A stretch of DNA of 60,000 nucleotides, taken from NCBI RefSeq assembly GCF_029227915.1, contig NC_079884.1:11782001-11842000 (forward strand). The letters run 5' to 3'. Below, piece by piece: positions 1-11,800 of the stretch (within the stretch, counting starts at the first letter, position 1; each line of letters begins with the position of its first letter). Below the pieces are notes generated by a model. It worked only from the letters and a program-made list of their open reading frames with translations, did not search any database and had not been told where the DNA came from. The translations under genes and the position numbers were made by a program. This DNA comes from Hydractinia symbiolongicarpus (lineage: Eukaryota; Cnidaria; Hydrozoa; Anthoathecata; Hydractiniidae).

Positions 1-70
1 TGCAAAGATTGTGGTCGAGCGTTCGCTTCCAGTGTGGGAGGTCTTTGGTTTAAACCCCGGCTATCCTTTC
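1..70 (+). repeat. Possible tRNA-derived SINE fragment at window edge
   Basis: The first 60 bases look like the head of a tRNA-derived sequence: an A-box-like stretch (tggtcgagcgttcgc) followed about 30 bases later by a B-box-like ggtttaaacccc. No cloverleaf can be closed, and the 5' end lies outside the window, so this is more likely a decayed SINE than a tRNA gene. Confidence 0.3.
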
Positions 71-2201
71 TGCTTAGCGCTCAGCATAAAAATAGGATTA
101 ATATCTTAGGCGGTTGTCTAGTTAGCGATTGCTGTGCTTGCCGGCTTTTGTACCTCAAATGAGCTTTAAATGCGCTAGGACCCTATTCTCAGGACCCTCG
201 TAAATAATTTCAATAACAATTAATTAATGCTCATGAAATTTTTGCAAACAATTATCCGCAAAAAATTTATATCCGCGATAATTTAATTTTCTGGCCGGCG
301 AAATGTCTACCTGCGTAAATTAGTAGCATTAAGGCAGTTTTTTCGCAAATATAGAATGTCTAAAGTAGGTGTGGTAGATGAAGGTCAAATGAAAATATCT
401 TTTATTGTAATCACTATTTTTTGGCGTATCAAGAAGAAAGAGAAAAATTGGCCTGGGGACGAGGTTGATCAAGAAGGAGACAAAATTGCGTATAACCGCA
501 AAATATTGGCACTAAAGGAAAAACCTAACATTTAGAGCTGTGCGATGATCCGTTTGTAGCAGAATTCTCAATAAGTTTACAGATGCAAATTTGAAATTAA
601 ATTTTCACTGGTTTTATTACCATAGTTTACCATGACTGTTTTTTTTTTAAATTGACTGCTTCTTAGTTCTGCTATCAGTTCACAAACTATTTTTCACTTG
701 ACAACTACTAATTTAGTAAAAACAAAGTTCACCCGAACAAATTATTCCAAAATAATTAATTCACATAATTTTTTATACTTTTATAACTTTTCCACTCGTC
801 CTCTTTCCTTCCGTTTCATTCCAAACATAAAAGCTATATAGATGGATAGTTTAAGTAAAAATAAAGATGTGGAACAATTTGTCCATCCTTTTTGCCTACC
901 AACCTGGTGCAGGTCTTTGTTTTGTGTTATGATTAAACAACTTGGCGCGTTTCATCTTCATATAAAAAAACGATACAGGCCCTGGGATTGAGGTTGATGA
1001 CTTGACATTATTACAATTTACGTACCAACGTAGATATAATTGGATAATAATTTGCAATTCATTCATAATTTGCAATTCATTTCAAAAGAACGGCGTAAAA
1101 AGGGCAGCTTTAATAGCGCCAAAAATCTAAAACTAAGTAGGTTTGATTTTGTACCACTTTGTGCAAATATTTTAGTCATTTTCCGTTTGAAAAAATATAA
1201 CATAGTCTCACAACTGAAGTCATTTGGGATTGAGAGTCTTAACTTTCGTCTAGTTCAACTCCGACCTTACTAATTACCACCTGCTGCACTATTTAGCATA
1301 GACATGTACCATCGCACAGTTGCTGGTCACCATTTATAGTCAACAAAGATTGATCATCGGTCAACTAAAAGTAGGCAGGAGTGACGATTCATACCATAAA
1401 GTTGTCACTTGAAACCGGAAAGTTTAAAGTGCTTGGTTCGAATCTCACGTTTTGTGGTAGCACACATAAATAAGTAATAAGAATACTTTATTCGTAAAAA
1501 ATATTTGCGGTATTTCCGCGAAATTAAGTCCTTTCAAAATATTTTTTGCTAAAAATATGCCAAAATAGTCTGACCTCATAAATCCCTGTCCCAACTGCGA
1601 AGATTTCTCCCTGCAACTCCGAGCGAAAAGAGAGAACTAGTAGAAAAAACATTGTTAAGACGTTTAACAGTGAAAGTATCAGTTAGTTTGTCAATATTTC
1701 ATGTTCAAGCATTAAGAATTCTTCCAAAAAAAACCTAACTTATAAAGTCGAACCGATGGTTGATGTACAATGGATCAAAAAATCGTGTAAAGGACCCTTA
1801 ATTGTGTGTTGTTGTTAAAAAAAATATCAATTTAACTAGGAGAAAATAGATATAATTTTTAATAATTCATATATATATTTGCGTTTCAATGATTTGATTC
1901 ACTATTCACCTTTCCCTTATCCATTCAGCAAAGACGTGCGTATCATTTAAAGACATTTTCAAATCACGAGGTGAATTAAAGACGTCAAATTTTTGTCTTC
2001 GGTTGTTTCTAAACGTATACAATACATGGTATGGTAAAACCGATGCATTTTGAAGATGATGACTTTCGAGTGAGTCTTAAAATTCGAAATAATAAAAAGT
2101 TTAAATTGATAAAAACAATACAGAAGAATTTTTTTCTTTCTTGAAAGTTTATGACAACTATTTAAGAGAGGAAAAAAGTTCTGAAATTTAAAACTAAAGA
2201 T
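71..2201. other. Non-coding stretch with dispersed short repeats
   Basis: No convincing gene. It contains single arms of the CCTGGGGACGAGGTTG repeat family (about 447-467 and 977-997) and a B-box-like ggttcgaatctc near 1433-1445 that may be a SINE remnant. The rest is AT-rich with poly-A/T tracts; a 77-codon ORF at 1040 lacks any coding character. Confidence 0.5.
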
Positions 2202-2600
2202 ATGGAGGAAGATATTGTTGTAAAACCAGAAGCAAATAAAATGGAGAGAGATGATGAATCACAAAATAGAATAGCTGAAGAAATAGAGAAAATCTTGGCT
2301 GATATTGTTGATAAAACAGTTGATAAAGTTGAAAGAGAAAGAAAAACGAATCCGCAAAAGAGACCGAGTAGTTTAAATATTGACATAGGACTGGTAAAGA
2401 GAAGAAAAGACGAAACAGATGATAAAATAAACTGTGAAGAGGAACATTCGTCCTCCTGTTTTACATATCTATGTGTCGAGCTAGAAGGAATCGAACGATA
2501 CATCGAATATTATCTCAATCGGTTAGGAAATACGGGGCTTGGCGCATGGAGAAGTGGAAATGTTTCGAATGATGTGGTGTTGTATAATTTGACACGCTGA
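2202..2600 (+). CDS. Hypothetical short charged protein (132 aa), single exon
   Basis: Open frame of 132 codons from an ATG in good context (A at -3, G at +4), ending in TGA. I do not recognise the product. The N-terminal two thirds is highly charged and probably helical (IAEEIEKILADIVDKTVDKV), with a basic PQKRPSS segment and VKRRKDETDD. The C-terminal part looks more globular: CFTYLCVELEGIERYIEYYL, then Gly-rich NRLGNTGLGAWRSG. No signal peptide or membrane span is visible. The amphipathic helix and the compact C-terminus argue for a real protein, but AT-rich DNA can give an ORF this long by chance. It could also be one exon of a larger gene. An ATTAAA lies about 110 bases downstream. Confidence 0.4.
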   Translation: MEEDIVVKPEANKMERDDESQNRIAEEIEKILADIVDKTVDKVERERKTNPQKRPSSLNIDIGLVKRRKDETDDKINCEEEHSSSCFTYLCVELEGIERYIEYYLNRLGNTGLGAWRSGNVSNDVVLYNLTR

Positions 2601-3853
2601 GAAAACGTGGGGGTTATTAATATTAATATGTGTTTGTGATTATTTTTAATCCAGCAATTTTTTTTGTGTTTCTTCTTAATTACCGTTATCAATTTCACCT
2701 TTAATTATTCATTAAATATATCAAAAGCTGGGTTTTACGAAGATTTTAAGGTGCAAATTGTTACGAGTCGTGTTAATAAGACCACAATCCGTTTGAGTCT
2801 AGCTTTGTTTTGGCAAAATAATTCATGGAATTTTAAATTCCTTAGTTCTGGAGTTCTTTCGTATGATAGCATTACGTCGTGATATTATTGGATGACTGTT
2901 TTGAACTGTGTGGTGTTAAAAAACATTGAATCAGACAAAAAGTAACGTCCTCCCATTTTTTACACACCCCATATCTCCACCCATCTCTATCACCTCTTCC
3001 CACTATTTCTAAATGGCACCCAAACGCCACCAACAGTGTTAAAAAAGTGGGCACGCTGTTTGTCATACATTTTTGTAAATATGTATTCGACAGCTTGAAC
3101 AGCATGTGTTGAGAGTCATTTTTTTTCTTTTTTTAATTTCACAATACACTGCATAAGTAACTTATAAATGTTGTAACTGAACCTTGTTCCCAGTCTCTTG
3201 GCCGTTGATACGGAAAGATCGTCAAATTAAAAGGAAAGCTGCCCTGTTTACGAAGATGGTCGCAACTAGGCAACAGTAGTTAATGCAGTGCTATAAAATG
3301 AATCCATAACCATTTTTATAATTTTTTCTTTTTGTAACATAAATACAATTTGGTAGTGCTTTTTTCTTTCCTCAAAGTCAGTACAATACATTTTTAAATC
3401 ACGCTTCTTATCTATGTTTTTAATATTTTTTCCACATTTTTATTCTCTGGATTATTTTTTGGAAAAACTTTCGACGACAGTCTTTTTGTTCGTCATGTGG
3501 AACGTGATTGTTGGCCAACTACTGTCGCAACGTTAACAAAATTCAGCCAATCTCGTTCCCAGGAATCCTAGGCTCCGTGACAGCCCGGGTCTAGGCTGGT
3601 GAGAATCACCCTTATTTTTGGGTGTTTTTTAATCTCGAAGTGACGAACAAAAGATAAAATAGTTTGACGATAAGGTTGTTATAGGTGAATATTTATCATA
3701 GCACATCCGTATTTCATTCTCAACAGAGAATGCTTCACCCCGATCAGACCTCTGATCATGACGGGCGAGTATAATGCGTGTAAGTCATATTGTATGGCTT
3801 ATGTATATGTGTATATACACCATGTATACACACCATCCGGATAAACTATCTGA
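2601..3853. other. Intergenic, no gene seen
   Basis: AT-rich DNA. Single arms of the CCTGGGGACGAGGTTG repeat family occur near 3181-3196 and 3551-3570. The short ORFs on both strands have no recognisable protein character. Confidence 0.5.
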
Positions 3854-3966
3854 GTTCATCACTAACATATTCCCGCACGTAGTGTAGTGGGTTCGTCTGC
3901 GGCTCCCAGTTCTGGGGACCGCGGATCGAATCCCGCTTACTGCCAGGTAGTATGTTAGTGATGAAC
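3854..3966 (+). repeat. tRNA-like sequence enclosed by perfect 16-bp inverted repeats
   Basis: The perfect inverted repeats gttcatcactaacata (3854-3869) and tatgttagtgatgaac (3951-3966) enclose an 81-bp tRNA-like core. The core has an A-box-like tagtgtagtgggttcg and a B-box-like ggatcgaatccc. The arrangement resembles a miniature inverted-repeat element that carries or evolved from a tRNA/SINE head. No flanking target duplication was identified. Confidence 0.6.
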
Positions 3967-4511
3967 AAAGTAGTTCTTCTACAATATGATAGGGTTGTTG
4001 TTTCAGAGATTTTGTGTTCTTCAGCATTTTTACACGCATTGCCAATTAAACCGTTAAAAGAAGAAGTTGATATTTCTAGATTAAATCGCAAAAAGCTTTG
4101 TATAACGTTTCATGCCTAAACAATAGTTCTAGCCGTAGCCAGCTAGCTACGACAAAGATTTTTTTTATAACTGTCAGTTATTAGTATATGAATTATGTTA
4201 GGGCGCAAGATGTATTAACTACTGTTAGATACATCTCGATTAAAAAAATCGAAATGAAAGATCTAGCAGCAGTTCAAAAGAGAAGAACGCCGACATGGTT
4301 TTGAATGATAGAGCATAAAAATGCAAGAAATAAAAAAACAATAATGAATGTTCACCTTTGTGGTGGAAAATGCAAATATGTATTAAAAGTTCATTAACGA
4401 AAAGTTTAACATCTTTTTAAAGTGTTTTTGCTCATCATAAATTCCAGCGTTTTCTAAAAAATGGTAAAGGCAATTTTTACATGGAAGTGCTGAAAACAAT
4501 ACATATAGTAG

Positions 4512-4581
4512 ACAACCTTGTTTCCCCAGCCCCAGGCTTTTTGCCTAAAAAAGCGATAAAAAGCCCTGGGAACAAGATTGG
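4512..4581. repeat. Short inverted-repeat element, CCTGGGGACGAGGTTG family
   Basis: The left arm reads like caaccttgtttccccagccc and the right arm like agccctgggaacaagattgg, with about 30 bases between. The arms are imperfect inverted copies. A further single arm lies at about 4723-4740. Confidence 0.65.
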
Positions 4582-4740
4582 GTAACGTACCCATTGGGTA
4601 ACCCAAAAAAAACACGTGACAAAATATTCTAAATTGTTAGTATTTTACAATCCTCCCAAGGCTTTCGGTTTTTTATTTAAAAAGGTAAAAAGCGAAAAGA
4701 ATGCCTGGGGAATTAAGCTTTCAACCTCGTCCTCAGGACT

Positions 4741-5713
4741 TGTTAGGCTTTTCATATTTAGAGACGGGTGCATTTTTCACTGATAATCTCGTGGGCAAGC
4801 ATTTCAGAACACACCATTCTTTTTAATGATCAGTTCCATTGAACAACTTGACGTTAAGATTGACATGGCGACAAAATTTTTGTGTGTTCTTCTACTTTAA
4901 AAGTGGCGGCAGTGTTCATGTGGAGTACCACATGAATGCAGTTGATCATGTGGTGAAAATGTCTTATTTATTAATCGTGTTTCTGTTTCCATGGTAACGA
5001 AAAGATATTTAAACATATGTGTTAGTTTTAACACTTTTCAAAAGCTTTTTGTTTTCCAAAAAAAAAAAAAAAATTTGTACGCAACTTCAAATAAGATTTG
5101 CAAAGATGATCCAATTCAAATTAAAAGAGGGAACTCTTTCCAGCTTTTGTTACTAACTCCAATAAATGCAAAGTAAATAGAGAAAGTATACAGTATGTTT
5201 TGGTTTTGTACAACAACAAAAATTGTTCTGAATAAAAAATTTTGTTCCACCACATAGCGCTTGGTTAGGTTTGAGTCTTTGATGCTTGAAAATAACAGCG
5301 CCCAACAGACAGAACTCTTATCATTCCCACCCTTAAAAAATCTCTACACACATTCAGCTTATTGAAATGATTTGAGAAATAATAAAAAAAAAGAAAACTT
5401 TCCAATGAAATCCTAAAAGCAGATGCTGTTGCATTGATTGATTCACCTTTCTCAAATGAAAGTTGGTACAGAACAGACAATTCACGGTATTCCTAGCCAT
5501 ACTACTTTTAAAAAACAAAGTACATTTTAATGCCCAAAGTACATCAAATATAAATAATTAATGAGTTTTGTATTTCTCGAAGTGCATGCTTCGATACACT
5601 CGTTCATTGGTTCGCAAAAGTAAACAAATTTCGTGAGGTAATTTTCTTTTCGCAGTAAAATACCAATCTGAATTATAAAAAACGAAATATATTGATTTAA
5701 AACAAATATCGAA
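4741..5713. other. Intergenic upstream of the large gene
   Basis: AT-rich with poly-A runs (about 5059-5073). No gene supported. It should contain the upstream control region of the gene that starts at 5815. Confidence 0.4.
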
Positions 5714-5720
5714 TATAAAG
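5714..5720 (+). promoter_or_regulatory. Candidate TATA box of the large PA14 gene
   Basis: tataaag lies 95-101 bases upstream of the start codon at 5815, which would leave a 5' leader of roughly 65-70 bases. Spacing and sequence fit a core promoter, but the region is AT-rich, so a chance match is possible. Confidence 0.3.
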
Positions 5721-5814
5721 AAGTTTACAGAACTTTGACAAGATTTGAGATTTTCTTACTCGAGCAATGTATTTGTGATCAGCTGTTGGTTCCATTTAGA
5801 TCGTTTCTTTCAAA

Positions 5815-8800
5815 ATGTTGTACAAATGTTTAGTTGCTGCCTTTATCTTGGCAAATTTAGTGCTTTCTCATGGTAAGTTATTGAACAGTTATATTGATCA
5901 TATTAAAAATGTCAAATCACGATATCCTAATTGTATCACTGCATGAATTACAGTAGATAAGTGTCTTCCTGCATGACATTCCAAGGTGTTGAGTGGACCC
6001 ATAATGAACAGTCTAGTTAGCATCAAATCTATCCCTTCAGATTAGTTTAATGCTATCTTGTTAATACCAGTCTACACAGGCACAGCATCGAAGCCTTCTC
6101 ACATTCTCATCCGTTAGTAGATTTTGTCTACTTTGCTAGCTAGTAGCAAGGTTGATTTTGGCCATACATTTGATGTTTCGATGTTGTGCTGCGATACATT
6201 GCATACGTACATGCTAAAAAACCAATAGTGGTATTTATTCAAAAGCATTTTTTTTTCTCTGGTAGGGCGTTCAAAACACAACAAAAAATCACACGTGGCA
6301 AAAGAAACATCAAATGTGGGCCAAAAAAGACAAAACCTGCTCGACCCTTGGGATGTTCATTATACGGAACCATCAGTAAATGGAATCGCTAGTTTAACCC
6401 AAGGTCCCAACAGTGAGGATTTGGTAGCATTACAGAAGGCTATGCTCGGGTATCAAACTATGAATAAAGCTTATGAACCGGCGTCTGTAATACCTGAAGG
6501 GTTGATGCCCCATAGACATGTAAGAAAATTTAAACGCCCCACTCCACAAAAGGAAAGCGAAGATGGTGACGATGATGACGATGATGATGATCGCAGAGAT
6601 GTGAGGCGGACGTTAAATTCTCAAGGGGACTCGTCTGTATTGTACACATCAAGAAATGGTGACGATTCGACGAATCATATGATTAATGATGAGGATAGTA
6701 GAGAGAGAAGAAAACACGATCAAGGAAGAAGTAAAGAACAATACGAACAGATTGATGATAGGAAGAAGCAACAATACGATAAAAAGCCAGTCAATCAAGT
6801 TAAACAAAAAGACGTAAAGGAACCGACTGATGAAGGTAGACAACAGTATGCAAAAGAGTCCGTAAAAGAACGAAAGCAGGAATATGAGAAAGACACTTCA
6901 AATGATAAAAATAAGGAGGAATCAAGATTTTCTAATTCAAAACAAAACCAAGAAACAGAAGAATCACATCAACACTCAAGTGCTACCGAAAGTGAAAAAG
7001 ATGGCTACAGTTCACGACATGGTTCTGATGACCCTCCAGACAGACAGCCAGATAGAATGGCGCAAATGAGGAAACAGAAAGACGATAAAGAAGAAAACAA
7101 ATTCACAAAAGAAAAACAAAGTTCTTCAGAAAGCGAAAGACAACCTGAACGGCAATCACAAAATGAACACGCACATGGGTCGTCTGAAAGAAGACCCTTC
7201 CAAGAGAAAGAATCGCAGCATGAAGAGAAACAGTCTCAGTACAAAGAGACCGGACATAAGGAGAACGAAGAAATAAAAGAACAGGAGGATAAGTCCGAAT
7301 ACAGACCTAAAGCAAAAGAAAGGGAAGATTCTCAACAGGAGTATGGAAACAAAGAACGATTTTCTGAAGATGAAAGTAGGGAAGATTTGAAGCAAAAGGG
7401 TTCTTACGAAAAGGAAAGAGAGAGTCAGAAAAACTTTAATGAGGGAATGCAACAAGATGGCCAAGGAATGGCAGATGCTGGTAAGGAAGCGTCGCTTATG
7501 CAGGGTGGTAGTGATGAAGCAAAACAAAAGGAAGGAAAGCAGGATAAACAAATCAAACAACAAAAGAATAACGACATGCAATCGCTTGAAGAAGATGTTC
7601 GTCAGCAAAAACAAAACGAGGACATGAAGAGAATTGCAGATCGTAACAAGGAAAAAGAAAAACAATTTGAAAACAGTTTCCCTAAACTTACTAACGCAGA
7701 TACAGGGAATAAACCTGACGAAATGAAACAACAATCTTCAGAAGAGAATGACAACAAGAAAGTCACAACAAGCGAAAAAGAAAACTTGAAAGAAAATCAA
7801 GATACTTCACGCTTGAAGGAAAGTGGAAAAGAGTCACCAGAAAAAGAATATAAAGAATCAAGTTCAAAATATGAAAAAGAAAAATATAACAGTGAGTCTG
7901 AGAAAACGAGGGAAGACTCATCCAAGGGAAAATTTAAGCAGGACAATGATAAAACTTCTAGTTCTGAAAAGAACTCCAGCTTAAAATTGAAACAAAATAA
8001 TGCAAAATATAATAATGATGAAGATGGTGATGATAAAAAGGGACAATATTCTGAAAAATCTAAAAAAGAAAATGATGAGGAAAAGCAAGAGAATAAATAT
8101 AGTAAGCAGAACGCGCAACTCAATGAAAAAGAGGACTATAATAAACATCCTGAACCTCATAAAACATTTGATAATAATGACACTCCACTGCCTACAATAT
8201 ATTTTGCAGAAAACTCGAAACAGGATAATGGTGAGGGTAAAAAATACAAAAGTGACGAGAAAACAAAATTAATTGAGAAAGAAAAAACTGATAAGAAGGA
8301 ACAGGATAAAAAAGATGACGACCAACCTCCGATTTTGGAACCAGATAAACCAAAAGGGTGGCAGCAGGCGATAGAAACGAACAATAAGGAGGATAAAAAG
8401 CTCCGCTTTGGAAATAAACATGAAGAGAAGCAAGACAGTGGAAGGAAGCCGCATGGACACGAGGATGAAAGTGACGAAGAGCATGAGAAGCATGCAAAAG
8501 AGATGTACACGCAAAAAGAAACAGAAAAACCACAAACTTTCAAAGGGTCGGACAGTGAAAGCGTTAACTCGCTCGCAAAACCAAAGGATGAACAGAAAAA
8601 TCTGAACGGTTCTCAAAATAGCACTAAAGCGCATGTGCAAAAAGATGGAGAAAAATCAAATGAAGATATGTCTGATGACGAGTTGGAACAAAACTCGAGA
8701 GTTGTTTTAAGTCAATTAAAGCAATTACAAAGCCTCGCGCAATCCCCGAATCCTGATCCTAAAAAAATTGATGTTAGCGCATTGCATCCTGGGACTGTTA

Positions 8801-11800
8801 AAATTTTGAAAAAGTTAGGCGAAGAACATGAGCGACAGCAGTTTGTTGAAGAGACTGTTAAGAACGCCGCTGATGTTAAAGATTTAGCTGAAGATGGTAA
8901 GGCTGTAACAACAAGGCTGTTTTCTCTGTATCAAGAATGGTCACGGAATTGCAAAATATTGTTAAAAAAGTCACGAATATCACCAATTTCTTTGATATGT
9001 CGTGAAAATGTCAGAAAGTTTGAGTTTAAATAGTCCATTGTTCTTTGTTTTTTTTTTGTTTGTTTTTTTGTTTGTTTTTTTTGTTTGTTTTTTTGTTTGT
9101 TTTTTTGTTTGTTTTTTTTGTTTGTTTTTAAATATACTTTTATACCTATTTATAAATTTCTTGCCTGGCCAAAATATCTGAAAAATGTAGAAAATGACGG
9201 GAATTTTAATTAAAAAATGTCAGGAATATCAAAAAGATAAGAAGTTAATATAAAGTAGATACCCTGTACTACAATTCGCACGACACATGCAAACTTTTTA
9301 ACACGTGACAGGGTGACGCCTTTTATCTAAGTGTTTTAAATAGAAAACTTTTTTAGAACGTTTGCATTCAAAGAAAATAGCCGGATTCAAATGAAAACGT
9401 AATAGATTAAAAACGTAAACTTTATATCTGTCTTACACTATCGTATTGATACGTATAAATTTTCAATTTATCACATTCGTATTATGCTGAAGTTATTCTC
9501 GGTATTATTCGTTATTGTGAATTTATATTCGGAAATTTATACGGATCAAAGCAACAACTTTAAGGGCAAAAACTTTTGCGGACGACACTTTCTTTTTTTG
9601 ATCATCTTCACGAAAGTTAATGCCTTTGGAAATTTTTAACTTTGTCAAACAATTTTGTCAGAATTTAGTTGTTTTTTTTTTTGACATACAAAAGTTCTTG
9701 CTCGTGAAAGTTTCTACCCTTAAAGTATTACCGATTCAAACAAACCCGAAAAAAAATTTGTTTGGGAACTTTTTGGTTTTTATTCTTTATCCGTATAAAT
9801 TTGAAAAATCTAGTGTAAACACAATCCGTATAGATATCAATAACGGAAAACTTCAATTTAGAAAAATAAGTGCCATATTTATTGACATGAATCAATTGGG
9901 TCTCCCTATATATAACGGATTTTACCTGTTAACCAAAAAACTAGAAAAAGATAACGGAATTGGTAAAGGGAAGGAACGGGATGCCAGAATTTGACCTTCA
10001 TCGTTTCCTAAGGTGCTAATGATACTTCAAAAGTTAGTTTTTAACTACTTCTTTATATTTTGCTAATTTCAGCAAAAAGACCAAAGGATAATTCCCATCA
10101 AGACGCCATTGTTAAATTTGCTGGTAAAAGTTCGCCATGCGTCAGACAAATGGGTAAGCGGATATTTAAATCTTTCAAGTTACGACAATGATTTGTCGCA
10201 GGGTTGTAGATTGAAATTAGTTTTACTATGACCTTCTAAGGCTCGTATACAGGATTTCTTTTTTCGAATTATGTTCTCAAAACATGCTTGGAGATAACAA
10301 AAAGAGTCGCCATATAGATAATGTATTTTTAATTTTTTCCACTAGACGGTTCATGTGTTAGTATGCCTTCAGAAGCTGACATCAATCAAATGATATGTGA
10401 CGGTAAGTTTATTTCATTATTTATGTCGTCATTTCTATAAAATTAAACTTCATCCGAATTTTCCTTCTGATTTCTTAGGATGTGGCTGGGATGGTTGCTC
10501 AGGAGGTAAATAGGTTTTTGTACAAATTCATACAGTTTTTTAATCTAAGAAAACTCATTTCGCAAATGGAAAAGTTTAACACAGATCGACGCTTCAAAGA
10601 TTCCCTGTAGAAGGTTTTATTTAACAATTTTGATTAAATAATAACTCGATTAATATATTTTCAGCTGGATGTGGTGGCAGTATGGCTGCAGCAGCACCTC
10701 CGCCTCCTCCACCTCCACCTCCACCGCCACCACCACCTCCTCCACCACCGCCACCACCACCACCTCCCCCACCTCCACAAAAACCACCAAAGCAACAGCT
10801 ACAGAGTATTTGGTGCATACCACGTAAGAAATTTCTTTTTGACTTCTTTACTTGTATTTTTTTTTAAAAAAAAGTACACTTTTAAGAGTGTCAGTTTGCT
10901 CACTTAATGAAAATTGTGTCCTAGAATTAGTGGTCAAATTGAAAGTTTTATTCTTTGTGGAACTGAACGAACACGATTCTCTTTTTAGTGCCTGATGGAA
11001 GTGAAAGTTGTCCACCACCACCACCACCACCTCCTCCACCACCACCAGCTAGTGGCCACGGTTGTGCAGGAGGCAGCGGACCATGTGGTGGCGGAACCGG
11101 CGGTGGATGCGCAGGTATGGATTATAATACATTGTGTTTGTAGGACAGTAGATTAGAGAGGAATAGCCTCTATTTAGATTTTAATAGAATAGAGATTTTA
11201 CTTACACATACATCGTAGATTCAAATGAAGGGTGTACAGATGATAGTGAAAGTCTTCCTCCACCTCCACCTCCACCTCCACCACCACCACCACCTCGCCA
11301 CAGGTGTTCAAGTGGTGGATCATGTGGTGGAGGGGCCAGTAAATGCGCAGGTATGCTTATTATCTTATATCGTGTGCCGTATGACCGTAGAACAGTAGAT
11401 ATGAGAGGAATAGCCTCCATTTAGATTTTGAAAGAATAGGTATTTATTTACATATGCATCGTAGATTCAAGTGGAGAGTGTACAGATGATAGTGAAAGTC
11501 TTCCCCCTCCTCCACCTCCACCTCCACCACCACCACCACCACCACCACCACCACCACCACCTCGCCACAGGTGTTCAGGCGGTGGATCATGTGGTGGAGG
11601 CGCCAGTAAATGCGCAGGTATGCTTATTATCTTATATCGTGTGCCGTATGACCGTAGAACAGTAGATATGAGAGGAATAGCCTCCATTTAGATTTTGAAA
11701 GAATAGGTATTTTATTTACATATACACCGTAGATTCAAGTGGAGAGTGTACAGATGATATTGAAAGTCTTCCCCCTCCTCCACCTCCTCCCCCTCGCCAC

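Noticed and set aside
7156-8640. Long minus-strand ORFs rich in Leu, Phe and Ser
   Set aside because: They are antisense shadows of the K/E/Q-rich exon 2; their hydrophobic composition follows from the codons on the other strand.
10621-11687. Minus-strand poly-Gly ORFs
   Set aside because: Antisense of the polyproline exons; the plus-strand reading has splice sites, phase agreement and repeated Cys motifs.
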